From Plasmodiophora brassicae (taxonomy: Eukaryota; Endomyxa: Phytomyxea; Phytomyxea; Plasmodiophorida), in assembly GCA_036867785.1 (NCBI GenBank), contig CP145415.1, forward strand, positions 558,001 to 622,000: a DNA stretch of 64,000 nt, written 5' to 3'. The notes under the pieces were generated by a model, which ran no database searches, was not told where the DNA came from, and was given only the letters and a program-made list of their open reading frames with translations. Positions 1-8,977 of this stretch are shown here, piece after piece. A program made the position numbers and the translations under genes. The first letter of the stretch is position 1, and each line of letters begins with the position of its first letter.

Positions 1-2227
1 GGCATCCGGAAACGCGACGGCCGACTCTGTGTGCTCGCAGGAGCTGTGCCATTGCGTGCTGGACGGCGACGTCGTCCTGCCTGTGGCGCGAATCGTCGAC
101 GTTCGCTGTGACGATTTCCCGCTAACGACGTCGTGGCGCCTGGCCAACCCGGACCCCATCAACGCGCTGCTCGACAGCGAACTCTCGCCCATGGAACTGA
201 AGCTCGTATTGCAACCTGGAAGCGCCTGATTGCAAGTGGCGCATCTGACGTTGGTGGCAGAGGCGTGATGGGCCGTCGGCGAGGACGCCATCGATCGAGG
301 ACCTGCACAACGCGTTGCCGTCCTTCGACATGCGGCTCATGCCTGGCCTGCTCGGGCAACCTCCCAGCGAGCTTCGAATCCGGGTCGGCAATGCCGGCCG
401 GGTGCCATTCGACTGGGACCTACGCGGGCCGGCCACGCTGGATCTCGACCACGAGCTCTGGGTCGACCCGGAACAGTTGTCGGAGCAGGAACGTCAGTAC
501 CAGGAGGTGGTCAAGGCACGCGTTCTGACGTTCTCGCCGACACACGGCCACCTGGGCGTCGGCGAACACGTCGACATTGTCGTCGGCAGCAGCCATGTGT
601 CGATCGGGACGCCGGCGCTGGCATTGGTGTTCGATGTCGACCGCGGCAAGAAGGTCGTCTGGCATGTGTCGTCCGAGACGGTCTTCCACAGCATACGCCG
701 GCTGACGTTCCTATCGTCGTCATTCGACCTGCACCCGATGCCAATCGGGCTGCAGGCCGACGATGTCCCTGTCCAGACGTACCGTTTGTTCAACAACTGC
801 CCGTCCACGATCGCCTTCCGCATCGACAACGGCGCCTGGAACGCGCTGAACAAGGCGTCCTGCGAGTATCCGGTGCTGGAATGCCTGGACCTCGACGGCA
901 CCATCGACCCGCATTCGTACTTTGACGTTCGAATACGATTCCGGCCATTGCAGGCGATTGAATACCGGTAGGTCGAGGAGAGCGGGCTGTGCATGGAGGG
1001 ACACATGTTGAGCGCGCCCACAGCGCGGTACTATCAATCGACGTTGTGGACGGCGACACTGCTGCCGACCGGATCGAGTTCCGAGGCGTCGGCCATCATC
1101 CCAAGGCGACGATCCCCGTTCCGGTGACCAGCCGACCCGTGGAACCGGTGCCGTTGCCGAGGCAGGTCGCGGTCCTGTCGCCCTACGTACTGGACTTCAG
1201 CTCTGTCCACCCCCATTCGGTAACGCCGTTATTCGCCCGATGTGCTCATGCACGGGCCTGACACAGCTGCGCCTCAGGTGACGCATAAGGTTGCCCTGCT
1301 CGAGAACAGGAGCGCTGTGGACATCGCATTCGAGGTCGCCGAATTCGGCCGATCGGCGTCAATGTCCCACGTGGTGGTGGAACCATGCGTTGGTCATATC
1401 CCAGCTGGGCATCGTTGCCTGCTGCACGTCATGCTTCGTGCCGGGTCGGCACCTGAATTCCTGTCGGGCGCGTTTCGGTGCACGGTCACGGCGGTCGGCG
1501 AAGGCGACGTTGATGCACAAGATCCGTCGCCGACTCGTCCACGGGTGCCTGTTGCACGACAGAACACGGCCCGGTCCAGGTTGTCGTGTGCGACCAGGAC
1601 GCTGGACGCGCCGGTCGTCCAACTGACAGCCCAGATGCGGTCACGACGACATGTCCTGTGGATGGAGACGACAGGTCGAGTGGAATCGACAGGTGCGCCA
1701 GGAGCGTTTCTGGCGCCCTGCATCGACTACGACAGCAAGTTGGAAGACGCGGCGCCCGGTCAGGATCTGGTCGAGGAGATCAGAAAAGCGCTGGCGCGAA
1801 TTGTCGAATGCGTCATCGACAAAGACGTGTTCACGGAGGCGCACCAAGGCAAACCCGTCGAGATCCCCTACTTCGTCCACCTGCCCAAGAACGCGGAGGA
1901 CGGCGAACGACGGGCAGATCGGCTTGAAGACGTTCTTGGCCAGGTCACAGGCAACAAGCTCGAACGGCACGCTGTGGCGTAAGGCGGACCGGTGCGCTCA
2001 CCACGACCCCGTTTCGCTGAGGCTATGACAGGTTGATGGCACCGGCCCCGGTCGATGGGGCAGCGACCCATCCGCACCCGGCAATGAACTCGTCTAGGTT
2101 CCAGTCGCTGACGCAGCGCATCCTCCATGAGACGGTCTTCAACCTGATCAGCGAGATTGATTCCGGTGAATTCCGACTCGACGCCGCGCCGCGAGATGTC
2201 GTCGTCAAGGGCCTAACGTTTCAGTAA
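1..2227 (+). CDS. CFAP65-like flagellar protein, 3' part (5' end outside window)
   Basis: Several exons in changing frames (about 29-229, 315-971, 1242-1980, 2033-2227) read as one protein of immunoglobulin-like ASH/MSP-type domains. Typical pieces are a segment reading VRIRFRPLQAIEYR near 920-970 and LLENRSAVDIAFEV near 1285-1330, both in the style of axonemal ASH-domain proteins. The last exon, with ILHETVFNLISEIDSGEF near 2118-2172, resembles the C-terminal tail of CFAP65 (CCDC108), a central-pair protein needed for flagellar motility. The gene enters from the left edge, so its start is not seen. I did not fix each intron; candidates lie near 210-310, 970-1240 and 1980-2035. HYDIN or DLEC1 kin are alternatives, but the tail favours CFAP65. 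If correct, the organism makes motile flagella at some stage. The stop at 2225-2227 faces the stop of the next gene on the other strand. Confidence 0.6.
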
Positions 2228-2303
2228 AGCGCATCGGGAGTCGGGAACGACTGAAACAATGCGGAAGGCCACTGGTCGGGAACCGGTCGCATACCTTGTA
2301 TTC

Positions 2304-3398
2304 CTACATGGGCGTTGTTTTCGCAATGTTGCTGAACCGTTCGCTGCTCTCGCGGACAAACTGGTTCAGGCGACCTTCTCTGGAGAATAGCTTGAGGAAG
2401 TCGTCGATCAGGTTGATGCTGTTGTCCATCCAGTAGCCGAGACTATCCGATATTTCGGTCACGTTGTCCTTGATGTTGTTCTTGATCTCGTCGACCTGTG
2501 CCAAAACGATCAGCCCGATGCCATCGAGCCACGACGACGAGCGCTCACCTGGCGTCCGACACGTTCTGCCATCTGAATCCGCTTCTCCCTCAGATACGAT
2601 ATATTCATGTCCTTTCGGGAGAATCCACGTGCAAGGTTCCGGCGAACTGTCACCGAATGCCATCAGAGCAGCCACAGGGGGGCAGTACTTCCAGGGGGGC
2701 CCTTTACCAAAGTTGTCATAGTCTTTGACAATGCGGTTAATCAGGTCGGACGTTGAGATGCCCTCCGTCCTACGAGGACAGTCAGCAGACGACGAGACGG
2801 ACAGCCACGACGTCGCGTACCGCTTCGTAGGGACAAACATGCCTTGCTGCTTGACGAAGGCGTAGACGTCGTCAGCAGCGCCGGACGCATCCGGATACAG
2901 GAGATCGTCATGGGCGACATAGTCGATCCGATGTTTCTCCAGGAACTCGTTGGTGAGAACCCACGGCGACCGCTCAATGATTTCGTCCACGTGCCGGCAA
3001 TGACGAACGCTTTCGATGCGTTCCTCCTCGGTCATGACCGTCTTGCCCTTGTAGCGATGCGTGTCCTCGTCGCTACAGATCCCCACGACCAGATGCACCT
3101 CACGCCCTGGGAAGATGTTCTTCGCCTGCTCGAGAACGCGGGCGTGCCCGAAATGGAACAAATCGAATATGCCATCGGCGAACACCCGGATCGGCCTGCC
3201 GACCGGCAGCGGGTTCATCGGCACCGCCTTCCGTTTCTTCACCGGCGACGCCGACACGGCAGCGGCAGCCGCCTCGCTGGCGGTCGCCCCCAACTGCGGC
3301 GAACCCGCCGCCGACCGCTTCCTCGACTTCTTCACCAACCCCCTCCCATCGCCGTCACCGGACGACGACGCCGCCGCCGCCGCCGTGTCCCCGCCCAT
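2304..3398 (-). CDS. PCYT1: Choline-phosphate cytidylyltransferase (CCT)
   Basis: This enzyme makes CDP-choline from CTP and phosphocholine, the rate-setting step of phosphatidylcholine synthesis. The catalytic domain shows the HFGH nucleotide-binding signature (HxGH) and the RTEGISTSD signature of the family. Three introns restore the family sequence: 2770-2820 (51 nt), 2647-2707 (61 nt) and 2496-2548 (53 nt). With them removed, the text after KDYD reads [14 protein letters not shown], as in animal CCTs, and the product is about 309 aa. All three introns can be read through without a stop, so a naive gene call gives an over-long 364-aa protein. The N-terminus carries Lys/Arg clusters (KKSRKR, PVKKRK) that look like nuclear localisation signals. 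The C-terminal region before the end, with [17 protein letters not shown], is like the membrane-sensing helix region of CCT. The start is the ATG at 3396-3398. Confidence 0.93.
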   Translation of the reverse strand: MGGDTAAAAASSSGDGDGRGLVKKSRKRSAAGSPQLGATASEAAAAAVSASPVKKRKAVPMNPLPVGRPIRVFADGIFDLFHFGHARVLEQAKNIFPGREVHLVVGICSDEDTHRYKGKTVMTEEERIESVRHCRHVDEIIERSPWVLTNEFLEKHRIDYVAHDDLLYPDASGAADDVYAFVKQQGMFVPTKRYATSWLSVSSSADCPRRTEGISTSDLINRIVKDYDNFGKGPPWKYCPPVAALMAFGDSSPEPCTWILPKGHEYIVSEGEADSDGRTCRTPGERSSSWLDGIGLIVLAQVDEIKNNIKDNVTEISDSLGYWMDNSINLIDDFLKLFSREGRLNQFVRESSERFSNIAKTTPM

Positions 3399-3675
3399 CG
3401 CGAATCGCGGAATGCGACGACGACGCGGCAGAGACTGCGTCGACGCGCTGCTGCGACTGGAACATGTGCGACCATGTCAACCCGTGAAAAAAAACACACA
3501 CAGAAAAATCGTCGCGGCCCACACAAAACAGCGGGCCAACGCGACACGAGCTGCTCTGGTGGCACGTCCACCCGCTGGACTTGGCCGAAAATCGGATGAA
3601 CGCGTCCGAGTCCGGCCGACGGCTGACTGAGGCGCCGGCGTTCACACTGGGACCACCGGTGCTGCGGGGCCGGAG
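3399..3675. promoter_or_regulatory. Divergent intergenic region between CCT and PP2C genes
   Basis: About 280 bp separate two diverging start codons, so both promoters must lie here or overlap 5' exons. An A-rich run sits near 3487-3512. I see no clear TATA box. A short coding 5' extension of the phosphatase cannot be excluded, because the stretch 3599-3675 is open in another frame. Confidence 0.3.
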
Positions 3676-4806
3676 ATGGCGACGGAGTTGCGGCTGGCGA
3701 TGGGGTCCTGCACCAAGCTGCACCCGCGCAAGGGCCACGACGCGTGCCTGCACGACGCGGTCGGCTGCGTTGACGCGGTCGGCGTGGCGGACGGGGGTCG
3801 GGCCGCCCGCATCGGTCCACGACCCCGGGTCGGGTCACTGACGGCCCTGTCCCATGGCAGTGTCGATGTCCGCGCTGGATGGGCACCCGGAGATTGTCGC
3901 CAGGGAGCTGATGCAAGGGTCGTTCCGCGCGATTCGAGAAGCCTGGGACACGGACCATCGTGTCATCACACCGACGGAGTAGGGAGGCGGCCGCGTTTAC
4001 GTGTCGCGACACTCTGACCGGGCCCATGGGACAGGGCTCTCCAGTCCGCGTTTGATACGTTGGTCCAGGACCAAGTTCGCGGTAGCAGCACGGCTACGCT
4101 GGCGATCTTCGCCGATGGCACTCTGCGGACAGTCAACGTCGGCGATTCAGGCTTTATGGTCATCTTTGATCATGGCGACGCGTCTGTCCGGTCGAAACGC
4201 CAGCAGACAGTGGCCTACGAAGACGGATGTAGTTGGAGGAAGAGGTCTGTGTTCTGTCGGATACGACGCTCGTTCTTGCCGTTGCTGAGGGCATGGCCGG
4301 CGCAGGCACCTCTTGCCCAGGGTACGCATCGCGGTTCCCCATCAGCTGAACCCGGTGGCGTTCCTTGAGCATCGCAGACAGCGACTGCACCCCAGGGATA
4401 CGCCACGAGTGGATCCCAGTCTGCGTATTTACGACGGCTGTGGGAATCGGTTGCGCGACGACGAGGTCGGCGAAATCGGGATCAACGAGCCCTCCGACGG
4501 CGATACCATGGAGCTGAAGCTGAATGAATACGGTCGCGTGCGCGTTGCCCGTCCCTGCCCGCGCCGCCCTAACGTTGCCCGGCAGATGTTGTTGTGGCCG
4601 GGACCGATGGCCTTTGGGATTACGTCACCGACAACGCCGTCGAGAACGTGTGCAGGGCGCACCACGATGAAGACCCGGAACGGCTTGCCGAACGCCTCGC
4701 TGGCATGTCGCTGGATGCGCAGATGGGCATCCGGGAAGGGCCCATCGACGACATCACCGTCGTCGTCGCGCGCGTCACGCGCGTCGACGTTGCCAGCGGC
4801 GGCTGA
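3676..4806 (+). CDS. PP2C-type Ser/Thr phosphatase, PPTC7-like
   Basis: A metal-dependent protein phosphatase assembled from about four or five exons. Family landmarks in order are GHDAC and GVADG (metal-binding Asp) near 3737-3790, RGSSTATLAIF followed by TVNVGDSGFMV near 4079-4160, VVAGTDGLWDYVTDNAVENV near 4588-4652, and the terminal DDITVVVARV near 4750-4775. Likely introns, placed by phase and motif, are a donor near 3791 with acceptor near 3870, one in the 3960-4035 gap, one between about 4190 and 4315, and 4540-4586. The order and spacing match PPTC7 and plant PP2C55/80-type enzymes, which work in mitochondria or plastids. I see no strong presequence at the chosen ATG (3676), so a further 5' exon is possible. 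The usual DGVGGW after the first Asp reads DGVSMS here, so the second glycine pair is not kept. Confidence 0.72.
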
Positions 4807-5038
4807 TGGTGCCCCGCTCCCCACGTGTCACTACACCGCCTATCGTCCGTCACCTCGCGGCTCTGCCCCTGCTCCCGTCATCCAGCGCGCCACCTGCGAA
4901 ACGTAAACCGACGTCGGCGCTGACGCCAACGCGAGCGGCGGTCCCCCCAGGGGAAGGGGCAGCGCACGTATCGTTAGCCGGCGGCGCGATACGTTCGCTG
5001 TGGGAGAGCGTGTCACGTTGGCATTGGCGGTGCGGACG

Positions 5039-6562
5039 ATGGGGACGTACCTGGTCGACGGGCTGGCGTCGCTGGACGACGTCCTGGCCGGCGCCGTCGG
5101 GCAGTGCGGCCTGAGCGTCCTGGACCCGGCCGTGCGACGCGCCCGTGACGTGCTCGACAAGCAGTACTTCTGGAACGCCAGCGCCCTGCGCCTCAAACGC
5201 CAGATGGCCGGCAGCTGGCGCTGGCTTCTCCAGGTCGTCCGCCCCGCTCGTGCTTCGTGTCGCGCTGTGTGTCTGACGTCGTGCGAACAGGACCCGTTCG
5301 CGCTGCCGATCGGCCTGGCCGACATGATCAGCAACCTGCTGGACGGGACCACGAACCAGGCGCTGCTGGTGCTGTCGCCGGCCGAGTCGCCCGCTGTGGC
5401 CCCGTTCGAGAGTGGGCACCCGTCGATGTCGCCGGGGCCGGCGGCCTGCTCCCCAGCGGCGCCCGACGCGAACAACGCTGCGGGCGCGTGCACCGCCAGG
5501 GCGTCGAAGGCCCGGACGACGGAAGCTGTCGAGAGCTTTGTGGCCGGGCTTCGTGGCCTGTCGGAGGACCTGGTCGACGACGCCGCCGCGATGCTCAAGG
5601 GCATGTACCAGCCGCCGGGGGAACCGATGCACCTCAGCCAGCACGTCAGCGTCGAATGCAGGCGGTATCCCGTCGAGGAGCGGCTCGTCTCGTACCGGAT
5701 CGTCGACCCGGTGAACGACGCCGTGTTCGTCCCGATCCAGACGACGATCCGGCTGATCAGCGGCGCCCTGCTCGGCTACGAACAGGCGCATCCCGTCGAG
5801 GTGCAACTCGGGCAGCGCTGCCGATCCAAGAAGAAGATCGCCCGGCTGCGCGTGTCGAAATCGATGGTCGCCGCTGCGACGTCGTTGACGGGCGCCGGCA
5901 AGACCTGGGACCACACCGTGTGCTGTTCGCTCGTCGACATCGTCAGCGAGTTCGCCCAAACGGTTCCTGATTTCGCGAGCGGATGGCCCGCCGTCCGGTC
6001 ATGGCTCGCACGTCTCGGCATCCCCGTTGACGAGGGCGTCGTTCACGCCAACACGGGCAAGCCGCTGACGGTTGCCGACATGCTTCGGAACCAGCGGAAT
6101 GCCCTGCGATCGCGGCGCTCGCTGAACAGGTACGCGGTGAAGCCCGGTGGCCCAAACGGTCGGCCCGCTCTGATGCCTCGTAGTCTCAGCGCCGGCGACG
6201 ATCGAACCGGCGACCCCGGCCGGCGACACGTTGCTGCTGAACTGAGCAGCAGTGAGGAGGAGCAGGACTTCATACGCGACGTTCGCCAGCGGCAGGACGA
6301 CGATTCGGAAGGTGCTGATTCGGATGCATCGGGCAACGTGTCGAGGGGGGCGCGCGGGGAAGAACGTAGGCACAGACGTTGCCGTCCATGGCGGTGCCGC
6401 GATCGTCTGACTGTGTTGGTCACAGTAAGCGACGCGGACAGCAGACCTGTGAAGGTGCACCGCTCGGGCCTGGCGCTGGATGTTCTTGCTGCAGCCAGGG
6501 CGGCCGCCGCTGCGGCCATTGCTGGGCGACCGCCGGATGGCCCTGGAACAACGTCCACGTGA
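5039..6562 (+). CDS. Unrecognised protein, about 490-508 aa
   Basis: One long open frame starting at ATG 5039 (MGTYLVDGLASLDDVL). I do not recognise the family. The first ~100 residues are helical and hydrophobic, with LVDGLASLDDVLAGAVGQ and LDPAVRRARDVLDKQY, and distantly recall perilipin/PAT-type lipid-droplet coat proteins; this is a weak impression only. A low-complexity Ala/Pro/Ser linker follows (about residues 125-165), then a compact domain to about residue 370, and an acidic, Arg-rich tail with EEEQDFIRD and DDDSEGADSD. A 57-nt in-frame segment (GTCGTCC to GCGAACAG, about 5236-5292) has splice-like ends and an odd Cys-rich translation, so it is probably an intron joining WRWLLQ to DPFALP. 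Further introns near the C-terminus are likely. Codon usage matches the neighbours. Confidence 0.6.
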   Translation: MGTYLVDGLASLDDVLAGAVGQCGLSVLDPAVRRARDVLDKQYFWNASALRLKRQMAGSWRWLLQVVRPARASCRAVCLTSCEQDPFALPIGLADMISNLLDGTTNQALLVLSPAESPAVAPFESGHPSMSPGPAACSPAAPDANNAAGACTARASKARTTEAVESFVAGLRGLSEDLVDDAAAMLKGMYQPPGEPMHLSQHVSVECRRYPVEERLVSYRIVDPVNDAVFVPIQTTIRLISGALLGYEQAHPVEVQLGQRCRSKKKIARLRVSKSMVAAATSLTGAGKTWDHTVCCSLVDIVSEFAQTVPDFASGWPAVRSWLARLGIPVDEGVVHANTGKPLTVADMLRNQRNALRSRRSLNRYAVKPGGPNGRPALMPRSLSAGDDRTGDPGRRHVAAELSSSEEEQDFIRDVRQRQDDDSEGADSDASGNVSRGARGEERRHRRCRPWRCRDRLTVLVTVSDADSRPVKVHRSGLALDVLAAARAAAAAAIAGRPPDGPGTTST

Positions 6563-6799
6563 ATACAGGTGCCTCTGTACATAGGTGGTCTCGATGTCGT
6601 TTGCGTCGAGAAGGTCGGCGAGCACGGGCGAGGAGAGTGCCGAAACTCGATAAGCGAGCCGTTTCGTGCAATGCAGATGCAGAGCCAGGACGCGGACGAA
6701 TCAAGCAACTTGGGAAGCGAAACGTTTTACTGCGGGATGGGTCAGGAAGGCTGGAGGGGATGCTGATCGGATGGGCGAACGCAGTGTGTCGCAAGCGGG

Positions 6800-7948
6800 T
6801 CACATGGCGAGCAGATTGTCGAGCGCCTCGCGGATCTTGGCGAAGTCAGCTCCGACGACGGTGTGAACCTTGACGCCGTTGTTGAAGAAGAGGAAGGTCG
6901 GCATCCCCGTGATTTCATGGCCGCATTCGACCTTTTCCGCGTTGACCTTGTAGAAGCGAACCGCCGACGTGCCCTGGGCCAGCTTCTCGATCGACGGCGC
7001 AATCGCCTTGCAGGGCGGGCACCAGTCTGTGTAGAAGTCCACAACGCATTTCGTGCTGGGCTGCTCGATTGCCGCTGCGAACTCGGCAGCGCTGACCAGC
7101 GGGTCGACACCGCGGGCACCATCGACAGCAGGAGGGATCATGGCGGCGCTCGCCTCCGCCATATGCTTCGCCAGCATCTGGCCCATCACTGCACCCTGAA
7201 CAGACTTGTACGTCTGACGCAGGTCGACGTATCTCTGGAGCAGGTCCGAAGTGACCACATCAGTCGAGTCCGGAGCCATGAAATTGTTTCGGCGAACAAA
7301 GTTGTACGTTGCCAGGAACTGCCCAGGATCGGTGGCGTGCAGCGCAATCACGGCCGGTAGGACGTCATCGTTCAGCTCCTTGCAAACATCGTACATATCA
7401 CTAGGAAAGGTGGTCATTTGCAATGCATGACTGAACGCAGATATCGCCCCATACCGATACTCAATATATTCGTCAAGAGCGGCCTGCGTCGTTTCAAGCG
7501 AAGTCTTGAGATGACGGAGGCAGAATTCCACAGCAGACTTATCGTCGGCATCGTCGGGGATGGCGGGCAGAGACGACCATGCACACTGAACGGCATTGCA
7601 GCTGTTGAGAATCTTGGACTTCAGATGGTCTTCCGCATCAGCAGCGTATCCATCATGAGCCCACTGAACCAGACCGAGGAGCTCTTCGTCATCGCAGGAG
7701 AGGCTTTCCTGCACGGCGTCTATCATTGCGGTGTACGCAGCAGAGAAGCCTTCCAGGCGAGCCTTGACGAGCGGTTCCTTCTCTATTAGAGGAGACACCA
7801 TCTGTTTCGACCACACGTCGACGCAAGACTGGAACGTCTGCACTAGAGCGGTCATTAGCTCTCGGACGGCCGCGGCACGGTCCTGATCGCTATCCATCCT
7901 ATCCGGAACCTCGACCGTCCAAACAGCATACCCGGACGGGAGGCTCAT
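6800..7948 (-). CDS. Thioredoxin-domain protein with a long helical N-terminal region
   Basis: A 382-aa intronless reading frame from ATG 7948. Residues ~280-382 form a thioredoxin fold with the redox centre WCPPC, preceded by VVDFYTD and followed by cis-Pro motif GMPTFLFF and a C-terminal helix. The family norm is WCGPC; the central Gly is replaced by Pro, which should alter redox potential. Residues 1-270 are mostly helical, include several Cys (for example SCDDEE, NSCNAVQCAW), and match no family I know. There is no signal peptide, so the protein is probably cytosolic. It may act as a disulfide reductase targeted by its N-terminal domain. It converges with the upstream plus-strand gene, 237 bp between stops. 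Confidence is high for the Trx domain and low for a specific role. Confidence 0.88.
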   Translation of the reverse strand: MSLPSGYAVWTVEVPDRMDSDQDRAAAVRELMTALVQTFQSCVDVWSKQMVSPLIEKEPLVKARLEGFSAAYTAMIDAVQESLSCDDEELLGLVQWAHDGYAADAEDHLKSKILNSCNAVQCAWSSLPAIPDDADDKSAVEFCLRHLKTSLETTQAALDEYIEYRYGAISAFSHALQMTTFPSDMYDVCKELNDDVLPAVIALHATDPGQFLATYNFVRRNNFMAPDSTDVVTSDLLQRYVDLRQTYKSVQGAVMGQMLAKHMAEASAAMIPPAVDGARGVDPLVSAAEFAAAIEQPSTKCVVDFYTDWCPPCKAIAPSIEKLAQGTSAVRFYKVNAEKVECGHEITGMPTFLFFNNGVKVHTVVGADFAKIREALDNLLAM

Positions 7949-8241
7949 GGTACGTACACGGTAGGCAGGAAGATCAAGGAGACTGCTACAATTCGAGTGC
8001 AGATGGAGAGTGGCTCACAGCGGCCGCCGCTCGGCGTATTCCGGTATCCCGTCGCCTCGCAATGCTAAATACGTTCAGGCGCCGTTTTCAACGCATTTAT
8101 CGAACGATCGTTTCGAACTCGCGACGGATGGGTGGCAGGACGATGTTCGATCGCCGAAGCACCGCGCACTACGTCGCCCAAGCTGGCTATGGTTAACCGT
8201 CCATGGCGCGGTTGACACATCTTGCTCGGTCGTCACACGAC
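7949..8241. other. Intergenic stretch
   Basis: No gene is supported here. A short frame from about 8010 to 8258 has no recognisable content. Upstream sequences of the thioredoxin-domain gene must lie at its left end. Confidence 0.3.
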
Positions 8242-8631
8242 ATGCTTCGAAAGGTTAACCCGGAGATAGCGGCGCGGCTGACAGTGGACGCGTAGTCGCT
8301 GAAGGACGCGGACGAGAGGCTGTGCGCATCAGTCCTCGTCCTGAACGCGAAGCTGCAGAGGGAGCACCGTCAACAGACGCTTGAGATGGGTGAGACGAAG
8401 AGCCTACTCAGGCAGACGATGGCGATCGGGCAGACCGACGTGGCAGCACCAGGAGATGATCTTGGTATGCGACCGCCAGCTGCCAATGCTCCTGCCTGCG
8501 CCTCAACAGTCGTCAGTCATCGCCCAGGGACGTACGCTGGAGCAAGCAATGGCAAAGTGAGCGTCGTCACTGCGTTCCACGGCTGGTTCGCCGGCGGCTT
8601 CAGAAATCTAGCGAAGAAGCCGGCTTCTTGA
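8242..8631 (+). pseudogene. Possible small gene interrupted by an in-frame stop
   Basis: From ATG 8242 a frame runs 130 codons to a TGA at 8629-8631, broken only by a TAG at 8293-8295. The flanking translation is protein-like: MLRKVNPEIAARLTVDA before the stop, and SLKDADERLCASVLVLNAKL with an amphipathic, coiled-coil look after it. I do not recognise it. It could be a decayed gene, a gene whose first exon is wrongly joined (a short intron around the TAG), or chance. No homologue elsewhere in the window. Confidence 0.25.
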
Positions 8632-8977
8632 AAGCAGGGCTCTGATGCCATAACCTTTATCTAAACGACGTTCTTATGAATGAATTTGCACGTATTTGGT
8701 GCGTATTCTTCTGGAGCGGTTGCTGCGGGCTCCCACAGAGTCGTCCTTCGCACAGTTTCGCACCGTAACACCATGAAGTCTCCATCGGATTGGCAGCCGG
8801 GCGCCAGGGGTTCCGATTGGTGCCCGTTGACCCCGAATGCTGCGTACAGCGGAGCGATGAGACAGAACACGGCCAACGACCTCCAACGCCTGGCGTGCTC
8901 GGAGTCGCCAACGAAGGAGCGACGTCGAGGCCGGGGAAGTCCGTGACGGGGTTGCGGTGTCCGCCACGGATTGCCGC
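8632..8977. promoter_or_regulatory. Upstream region of the NOM1 gene
   Basis: About 345 bp before the NOM1 start, with no convincing coding frame on either strand. Slightly A/T-richer at its left end (8640-8700). It presumably holds the promoter of the plus-strand gene. Confidence 0.3.
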
